Virus record (IMG/VR): IMGVR_UViG_3300046557_000219 | Coordinates: 1-25,887 of that record | DNA: 25,887 bases | Reading direction: 5' to 3' (one strand) | Source: a virus | In this document: positions 20,816 through 25,887 of the stretch, piece by piece | Numbering within the stretch: the first letter of the stretch is position 1 | How the letters are laid out: every line of letters begins with the position of its first letter | Notes under the pieces: generated by a model | Told to the model about the DNA's origin: nothing | Database searches by the model: none | What the model saw: the letters and a program-made list of their open reading frames with translations, nothing else | Made by a program: the position numbers and the translations under genes

Positions 20816-21121
20816 ATGAAACAAGTCGCTCCGAGCTTCGAGCAATACATCTTCCATCACGCACGTCCTGGCAAGAACGCTAGGCGGGTGAAGGTGTTAC
20901 AATGGTTATCAGAGCGGGTGTTGATGGGCGTTTTGCCTCGTTTAACGCTGCAAACTGGCTTTGACACATGGCATCAGTTTTATCTCACGATGCCAGCGGA
21001 GCACCGGCATGCGGCCGGGTTGCTGTGGCGAGAATATTTGTCGTACCGCTACAACCACCGGAAGCGCAAGGCGCGACCGAAGCGGCGCTATGACCTGATC
21101 CGCACTCAGCGCTTGGGCTGA
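20816..21121 (+). CDS. Hypothetical basic protein, compositionally distinct
   Basis: A 101-residue basic protein (MKQVAPSFEQYIFHHARPGK start, HRKRKARPKRRYDLIRTQRL end). The middle is more AT-rich than flanking genes and uses codons such as TTA and ATC less typical of the window, consistent with recent acquisition. It diverges from the minus-strand tail operon across a 38-bp gap. The Lys/Arg-rich C-terminus suggests nucleic-acid binding. No family is recognised. Confidence 0.55.
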   Translation: MKQVAPSFEQYIFHHARPGKNARRVKVLQWLSERVLMGVLPRLTLQTGFDTWHQFYLTMPAEHRHAAGLLWREYLSYRYNHRKRKARPKRRYDLIRTQRLG

Positions 21122-21122
21122 T

Positions 21123-21405
21123 CGCTCACCCCTACTCGACCTTGTTACGAAGGTCGAGCTAGAGATTGCGTTGGCCGATGAACCTCTTGCAGGCGATCGC
21201 TCAACCTCCTCGACCTACTCACCCGTTTTGTTGCCCGAGAAATTAGGCCCAGGCGCACGCCCCTCCCCTACCTTTCTCTCTTTCTCTAGAGAAGAAGAGT
21301 AGAGGTAGAGTAGGGGTGAGCGTCGCTGAGTAGCCTCCTGGGCCTGCACGCCTTTTGGGCACTCGACCTCCCAGGAACCCGTTGAGTAGGGTCGAGGAGG
21401 CTGAG
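21123..21405. repeat. Complex inverted-repeat array; candidate packaging or replication site
   Basis: Non-coding. CGCTCACCCCTACTC (21123-21137) has a perfect 15-bp inverse at 21308-21322. A 21-bp arm at 21200-21220 has an inverse at 21384-21405 with one insertion and one mismatch. AGGCCCAGG (21245-21253) pairs with CCTGGGCCT (21337-21345). CTCGACCTT and AAGGTCGAG form a hairpin at 21135-21158. CTACTC occurs twice on the left and GAGTAG four times on the right of a central TTCTCTAGAGAA palindrome (21282-21293). Terminase genes follow directly, which favours a cos/pac or replication site. Confidence 0.7.
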
Positions 21406-21586
21406 TCACTGCCCAGCGAAAACTTTCGCCCAGCTGAATACCTTGACACGGCTACGCGCGCGAGCGCGAGACCGCTTGCCCTTCCCGCCTCGTTCCCGCA
21501 TATCTGTCAGCGGCGCCTCGGCATGGGTCGTTGCGCCAACGTTGACATGGGTCAGCGCATCATTTACATCATAGGAGCGATCCCAC
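21406..21586 (+). promoter_or_regulatory. Terminase leader region with promoter-like and repeated words
   Basis: This is the rest of the 465-bp gap. TTGACA occurs at 21443-21448 without a good -10. TTGACA at 21542-21547 has TACATC 17 bp later (21565-21570), but transcription would then start at the ribosome-binding site, so it is uncertain. CATGGGT recurs at 21522, 21546 and 21586, and CGTTG-CGC-CAACG forms a small hairpin near 21529. No coding frame is convincing. Confidence 0.4.
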
Positions 21587-22180
21587 ATGGGTGAGGATAC
21601 GCCTGACACGCCCTCCGACGAGAAGGGCTACAAGGGCTACAAGCTGACCGCTGCCGAGAAGCGCGCACAGACGCGCAATGACCTACAAGGCTGGCGGAAG
21701 AAGCTGCAACTCTCCAAAGTGAAATTCGACGACGTTCAGAAGGGCATCTACCTGAACGTGCTGCGCAAGACCGGCCGCAAGGGCACGGCAGCGCAGGCCG
21801 CTGGCGTTTGCGTCCAGACCGTGGCCGACCACTGCGAGAACGATCCGGACTTTGCGGCCGCGCGCGACGACGCGCTCCAGGAGTTTGCCGACTTCATCCA
21901 TGCGCACGCCATCAAGCTGTCTGTGAACGGGGTAAAGAAGCCGATCGTGGGTGGCAAGGACAAAGACGAGATCATCGCGCACGAAACCATCTACGCCACC
22001 AACATCCTGGCGATGGAAATGCGGCGCACCAACCCCGAGTACAAGGAGCGCCAGGAGATCGACGTCAACCAGACCGGCTCGGTGCTCATTGCCCCTGCTG
22101 AGATGTCGCCTGCTGAGTGGATCAAGCAGCAGGCTGAGAAGAACAAGGCGAAGAAAGAGCCTGGAGCTGGCGAGAAGTGA
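21587..22180 (+). CDS. terS: Terminase small subunit
   Basis: A 197-residue protein that recognises phage DNA and recruits the large subunit for packaging. Residues 55-80 are a helix-turn-helix (TGRKGTAAQAAGVCVQTVAD), followed by a helical central domain (DPDFAAARDDALQEFADFI) and a block IIAHETIYATNILAMEMRRT. The tail is charged. This order is typical of small terminases. AGGAG lies about 10 nt before the ATG. It sits directly after the inverted-repeat array and overlaps the large subunit by GTGA. Confidence 0.88.
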   Translation: MGEDTPDTPSDEKGYKGYKLTAAEKRAQTRNDLQGWRKKLQLSKVKFDDVQKGIYLNVLRKTGRKGTAAQAAGVCVQTVADHCENDPDFAAARDDALQEFADFIHAHAIKLSVNGVKKPIVGGKDKDEIIAHETIYATNILAMEMRRTNPEYKERQEIDVNQTGSVLIAPAEMSPAEWIKQQAEKNKAKKEPGAGEK

Positions 22181-23754
22181 GCGAGCCCGGCACATACACA
22201 CCGACGGCCGACGAGGAGCGCGAGTTCCTCCAGGCCCTCGAACAGTCACGCATCGAGGCCGCGAAGGTCCCCGTCAAGGTCGTCAACGGCAAGATCGTTG
22301 CGTGGTGTCCACAGGACGGTTCGCAGGTCGACTTCCTTGCCTGCCGTCTGCTCGAATGCCTGTTCCATGGCACGCGCGGTCCTGGTAAGACGGACAGCCT
22401 GCTGATGGCCTTCGCCATGCACGTTGGCAAAGGCTACGGCGCCGCATGGCGTGGTATCATTTTCCGTCAGACCTATCCCCAGCTGGCCGACGTTCAGGCC
22501 AAGTCGGAGAAGTGGTTCAGGCAAATCTTCCCTGCTGCCAAGTTCAACAAGACCAAGATGCAGTGGGAGTGGCCGACGGGTGAGGTGCTGATGTTCCGGC
22601 ACATGAACTCGCCCTCGGACTATTGGAACTACCACGGCCATGAGTATCCGTTCATCGGCTGGGAGGAGCTCACCAACTGGCCGACCGACGAGTGCTACAA
22701 GTCAATGTTCTCGTGCTGCCGGTGCTCGACCCCTGGCGTGCCGCGCATGATCCGCTCGACCACCAACCCCTATGGCGTTGGCCACAACTGGGTCAAGGCA
22801 CGTTGGCGTCTGCATGGTCGCTGGTGGGAGACGATCGTCATCACCGACGCCAAGGACAGCGAAGGCCGAGCTGAGCCGGGTCGCGCTGCCATCCATGGAC
22901 ACATTGACGAGAACAAGATACTTCTCGAGGCCGACCCCAACTACAAGCAGACCATCATCGCCTCGGCCGCCAACCCTGCGATGGCGAAGGCGTGGCTGCA
23001 CGGCAGCTGGAACATCGTCGCTGGCGGCATGTTCGGTGACGTGTGGAACCCGACCATCCACCTCGTGCGGCCGTTCATCATCCCGTCCTCCTGGGCTTTG
23101 GACCGGGCGTTCGACTGGGGTTCGAGCAAGCCCTTCAGCGTGGGCTGGTACGCTGAGAGTGATGGCAGTGACTTCAAGGACGGGCTCGGCCGCTGGCGCA
23201 GCTCCGTACGAGGCGACCTGTACCGCATCAGGGAATGGTATGGCTGCACGCAGAAGCCGAACGAGGGTCTGCAGATGCTGGCCACCGAGATCGCACGCGG
23301 CATCGTCGAGCGCGAGATACAGTGGGGCATCCACGGCCGGGTGAAGGCGGGACCAGCTGACAACAGCATCTTCGACGTGCAGAACGGCATGTGCATCGCC
23401 GACGACATGGCGCGCAAGGTGCGCCTCGACGACGGCCAGGAGTACAAGGGCATCGAATGGGAGCGCGCCAACAAGACCCCAGGCTCACGCAAGACGGGCT
23501 GGGAGCAGATGCGCAAGATGTTCAAGGACGCGCTGCCCAACAAGGATGCGAGGCCCAGGGAGAACCCTGGCCTGTTCGTGTTTGACGACTACAACCCGCA
23601 CTGGGTGCGCTGCGTGCCTGTCCTTCCACGTGACGAGAAGGACATGGACGACGTCGACACCAAGGCCGAAGACCACAACGGTGACGAGACGCGCTACCGT
23701 GTGCGGGAAGCGGGAACCAGAGCGCGCTCGGCCAGCCACGTCGGCCTATACTGA
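22177..23754 (+). CDS. terL: Terminase large subunit
   Basis: The packaging motor ATPase and headful or cos nuclease, 525 residues from GTG in a GTGA overlap with terS. The ATPase has Walker A GTRGPGKT (65-72) and Walker B FIGWEEL (159-165). The C-terminal RNase H-like nuclease shows acidic positions D313 in AFDWGSSKPF, D395 in GPADNSIFD and D503 in EDHNGDETRY. It pairs with TerS and docks on the portal encoded 49 nt downstream. The order terS-terL-portal is standard. Confidence 0.95.
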   Translation: MSEPGTYTPTADEEREFLQALEQSRIEAAKVPVKVVNGKIVAWCPQDGSQVDFLACRLLECLFHGTRGPGKTDSLLMAFAMHVGKGYGAAWRGIIFRQTYPQLADVQAKSEKWFRQIFPAAKFNKTKMQWEWPTGEVLMFRHMNSPSDYWNYHGHEYPFIGWEELTNWPTDECYKSMFSCCRCSTPGVPRMIRSTTNPYGVGHNWVKARWRLHGRWWETIVITDAKDSEGRAEPGRAAIHGHIDENKILLEADPNYKQTIIASAANPAMAKAWLHGSWNIVAGGMFGDVWNPTIHLVRPFIIPSSWALDRAFDWGSSKPFSVGWYAESDGSDFKDGLGRWRSSVRGDLYRIREWYGCTQKPNEGLQMLATEIARGIVEREIQWGIHGRVKAGPADNSIFDVQNGMCIADDMARKVRLDDGQEYKGIEWERANKTPGSRKTGWEQMRKMFKDALPNKDARPRENPGLFVFDDYNPHWVRCVPVLPRDEKDMDDVDTKAEDHNGDETRYRVREAGTRARSASHVGLY

Positions 23755-23802
23755 TTTGCCACCAACGAGAGTTGATCAACAGTCGCCATAAAGGACACGA
23801 TC

Positions 23803-25443
23803 ATGACCGCAGCATTGACCTCACAGCACCCGCTCTACAAGCTGTTCACGCACCGTTGGGAGACGATGCGGGACACGTATGCTGGTGAGGAAGCGGTGAA
23901 GGAGCGCGGGGAGAAATACCTCAAGCCCACCTCCGGCATGGTCGTCGACGGCATGAACCCTGGTCAGCGCGGCTACGCTGCCTATCAGGCGTACCGGTCG
24001 CGTGCGGTGTTCCACGACTTCGTCAAGGACGGTGTCGAGTACTACATCGGCATGATGTACCAGAAGCCGCCCTCCATCAATCTTCCCGCGAAGCTGGAGC
24101 CGATGCGCAAGTGCGCGACGCTGCAGCACGAGGGGCTCGAACAGCTCCTCCGCAAGATCAACGAACAGCAGCTGGTCACCGGGCGCTTCGGCCTGATGTT
24201 GGACCTTCCTGAAAACCCGATCGTGACCCCTGAGCGACCGCTGCTGCCCTACATCGCGACCTACAACGGTGAGGCCATCACCAACTGGGACAGCGGCACG
24301 CGCGACGAGATCGACGTGCCCAAGCTCAACCTCGTGGTGCTGAACGAGAGCGGCTACAAGCGCGTCAGCCAGTTCGAGTGGAAGTGGATGCAGGCCTACC
24401 GCGTGCTCGTGCTCGGCGACGTCGAGAAGGACGAGGCCCAGGGCACCTACCTCCAAGCGCTGTACAGCGGTGACAGCGACCTGACCTTTGACCCTGGGCG
24501 TCTGATGGCACCCAACATGATGGGCAAGACCCTGGACGAAATCCCGTTCGTGTTCGTGAACGCCCAGGACAACCTGCCGACCCCAGACTATCCGCCGCTC
24601 CAGGGCTTGGCCAACATCGCGCTGGCCATCTACCGGGGCGAGGCCGACTACCGGCAGAACCTGTTCATGCAGGGTCAGGACACGCTGGTGGTTATTGGAG
24701 GCAAGGAAGATGACACTTTCCGGACTGGTGCAGGGTCTGTTATCAACCTGCGTCCTGGACAGGGCGTTGACGCCAAGTTCGTTGGCGTTTCTTCAACTGG
24801 CCTCGCAGAGCAGCGTCAAGCTCTCGAGAACGACAAGGTGGCCGCGCGCAACCGCTCCGGCTCCCTCATCGACACCCGCTCCAAGGATAAGGAAAGCGGC
24901 GAGGCGCTCGCCACGCGAGTTGCGGCTCAGGCCGCTACCCTGAACCAGATCGGCTACGCAGGAGCGCAGGCCCTGGAGCAGCTGCTGAAGTGGGCAGCGA
25001 AGTGGGCAGGCGCCAACCCCGAGGAAGTCGAGGTCAAGGCCAACAACGAGTACAGCGAGGAGCAGTTCCTTGCGGCCGACCTGCAGGCGCTGGTTGCTGC
25101 GAAGAACCAGGGTGCGCCGCTGGCCTGGGAGACCATTCACGAGATCATGCTGGAGCGCGGCATGACCCAGCTGTCCTACGAAGAGGAGATGGCGAAGATC
25201 GAAGCCGAAGGGCCGTCCATCGTTGGCACCGACGCGGGTGGCAACCCGGTCGACGACCTGGGCCGCTCGCTCGACCCGCTCACCATGCAGCCGACCGATG
25301 GTCCGGCGCCGAAGAAGCCGGTCAGCGAGAACAACGCACCTCCGGAGGACGGCACCGCCGCGAAACCGAAGGGCTCGAAGGTCAGTAAGGGATTGGCAGC
25401 GCAGAAGAGCAGGATTAAGCCAAAGCCCGCTGCGAAGAAGTAA
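23803..25443 (+). CDS. Portal protein (DUF4055 family)
   Basis: A 546-residue protein beginning after AAAGGA. The opening WETMRDTYAGEEAVKERGEK and YL, then VFHDFVKDGVEYYIGMMYQK, a middle IPFVFVNAQDN and ANIALAIYRGEADYRQNLFM, and the helical region DKESGEALATRVAAQAATLN are typical of the DUF4055 group, which occupies the portal position in many phages. The last 90 residues are Pro/Lys/Ala-rich and probably disordered. The portal would form the dodecameric vertex through which DNA is pumped. Placement after terL supports the call. Confidence 0.88.
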   Translation: MTAALTSQHPLYKLFTHRWETMRDTYAGEEAVKERGEKYLKPTSGMVVDGMNPGQRGYAAYQAYRSRAVFHDFVKDGVEYYIGMMYQKPPSINLPAKLEPMRKCATLQHEGLEQLLRKINEQQLVTGRFGLMLDLPENPIVTPERPLLPYIATYNGEAITNWDSGTRDEIDVPKLNLVVLNESGYKRVSQFEWKWMQAYRVLVLGDVEKDEAQGTYLQALYSGDSDLTFDPGRLMAPNMMGKTLDEIPFVFVNAQDNLPTPDYPPLQGLANIALAIYRGEADYRQNLFMQGQDTLVVIGGKEDDTFRTGAGSVINLRPGQGVDAKFVGVSSTGLAEQRQALENDKVAARNRSGSLIDTRSKDKESGEALATRVAAQAATLNQIGYAGAQALEQLLKWAAKWAGANPEEVEVKANNEYSEEQFLAADLQALVAAKNQGAPLAWETIHEIMLERGMTQLSYEEEMAKIEAEGPSIVGTDAGGNPVDDLGRSLDPLTMQPTDGPAPKKPVSENNAPPEDGTAAKPKGSKVSKGLAAQKSRIKPKPAAKK

Positions 25444-25457
25444 CAGGAAGGAACCAC

Positions 25458-25646
25458 ATGAAGTATCGACTGGTAATGGACGTCACGTTCGACACCGACA
25501 AGCCGGTGACCTTGATGGAAGTCAAGGGCACCGTCGGTCAGGTGCTCGAGACGCTTGACGGCATGGACAACCCGCTGGGGCACCTGGACGACGAAAGCGA
25601 TGCCACGTCCAAGGCGCTGTTCAGCATCACGCAGGTGGAGGGCTGA
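25458..25646 (+). CDS. Small structural-module protein, first tandem paralogue
   Basis: A 62-residue protein with AGGAAGGA before its ATG, 14 nt after the portal gene. It reads MKYRLVMDVTFDTDKPVTLM, a helix (GQVLETLDGMDN), then PLGHLDDESD and a final strand (ALFSITQVEG), a probable beta-alpha-beta fold. The next gene shares the same start, DV-x2-DT opening and NPL/DPL-x3-DD pattern, so they are likely tandem duplicates. Function unknown. Confidence 0.65.
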   Translation: MKYRLVMDVTFDTDKPVTLMEVKGTVGQVLETLDGMDNPLGHLDDESDATSKALFSITQVEG

Positions 25647-25649
25647 GCC

Positions 25650-25887
25650 TTGAAGTATCGCATGACCCTCGTGGTCGACGTCGAGACCGACAACACCATC
25701 CAGCCCTTCACCGCCAGTGGCGGCTTCGATGCCGTCATGGAAGCGATGGGCTCGCTCCAGGACCCGCTGAACGATGCCAAGGACCATCAGGTCGTCGCCT
25801 CGGTGACCTTCGGCCCCGTCGGTGGCATCAACCCGCCACAGGCGCTCCACGGCGAGCGCGTCGCGGCGCGCGGTCGCCACAACGGCA
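25650..25887 (+). CDS. Paralogue of the preceding small protein, cut by the window end
   Basis: Partial gene starting at TTG with GGAGG eight bases upstream. It reads KYRMTLVVDVETDNTIQPFT, then FDAVMEAMGSLQDPLNDAKD and VVASVTFG, matching the preceding gene in order. It continues with GPVGGINPPQALHG, which the shorter copy lacks. No stop occurs before position 25887, so the protein is longer than 78 residues. Confidence 0.6.
   Translation, partial: MKYRMTLVVDVETDNTIQPFTASGGFDAVMEAMGSLQDPLNDAKDHQVVASVTFGPVGGINPPQALHGERVAARGRHNG

Noticed and set aside
21123-21405. CRISPR array as an explanation for the repeats before terS
   Set aside because: Repeats are mostly inverted, of different lengths and not separated by uniform unique spacers.
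21443-21471. TTGACA as a promoter -35
   Set aside because: At 16-18 bp spacing only GC-rich sequence follows, with no -10-like hexamer.
23771-23780. GTTGATCAAC palindrome before the portal gene as an operator
   Set aside because: A single 10-bp palindrome without a nearby promoter or second copy is too weak to call.

Overview
The window is an interior piece of a tailed, double-stranded DNA phage genome (Caudoviricetes). It is GC-rich, very compact and mostly plus-strand. Genes are chained by ATGA, GTGA, TTGA or TGATG overlaps, and GTG and TTG starts are common. The exported small protein with an AHA|G-type cleavage site, the GC-rich codon use and the divergent short genes suggest a Gram-negative proteobacterial host, possibly alphaproteobacterial, but this is inference. 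No integrase, repressor or tRNA was recognised.

Layout. Positions 1-8290 hold the nucleotide and replication module: a thymidylate synthase-family enzyme, a YfbR-like HD hydrolase, a DUF3310 protein, a family A DNA polymerase with a proofreading domain, a dCMP deaminase, a VRR-NUC nuclease, a HTH protein and a large RepB/AEP-type primase fused to an SF3-like helicase. Positions 8290-14383 hold a chain of mostly tiny accessory genes: a B-box-like zinc finger, a zinc/OB-like protein, a SprT-like metalloprotease, a DnaQ-type exonuclease, a nucleoside 2-deoxyribosyltransferase and many unknowns, with several hairpins and candidate promoters between them. Positions 14384-15457 hold a winged-helix-like protein, an exported protein and a small two-helix membrane protein, separated by two terminator-like hairpins.

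Positions 15398-16220 are a minus-strand accessory cluster whose main gene encodes a membrane fatty-acid-hydroxylase/sterol-desaturase family enzyme, an unusual cargo for a phage. It diverges from a plus-strand phosphoesterase gene resembling phage T5 A1. The start regions of the two genes are near-perfect 18-bp mirror copies of each other. After a zinc-ribbon miniprotein and a MazG-like gene comes a second minus-strand block (18634-20777) with three virion or tail-type genes, including a 508-residue protein with 20-residue repeats followed by a WD40-like beta-propeller.

Positions 20816-25887 hold a small orphan gene with a possible leaderless promoter, then a 465-bp non-coding region full of inverted repeats. 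Next come the small and large terminase subunits, a DUF4055 portal protein and two tandem paralogous small genes, the second cut by the window edge. The repeat-rich region directly before the terminase genes is the best candidate for a packaging (cos/pac) or replication site.

Together the genes describe a phage that rebuilds the host dNTP pool (TS, dCMP deaminase, HD nucleotidase, deoxyribosyltransferase, MazG), replicates with its own primase-helicase and polymerase, may attack host DNA through the A1-like protein, and carries a candidate lipid-modifying cargo gene.
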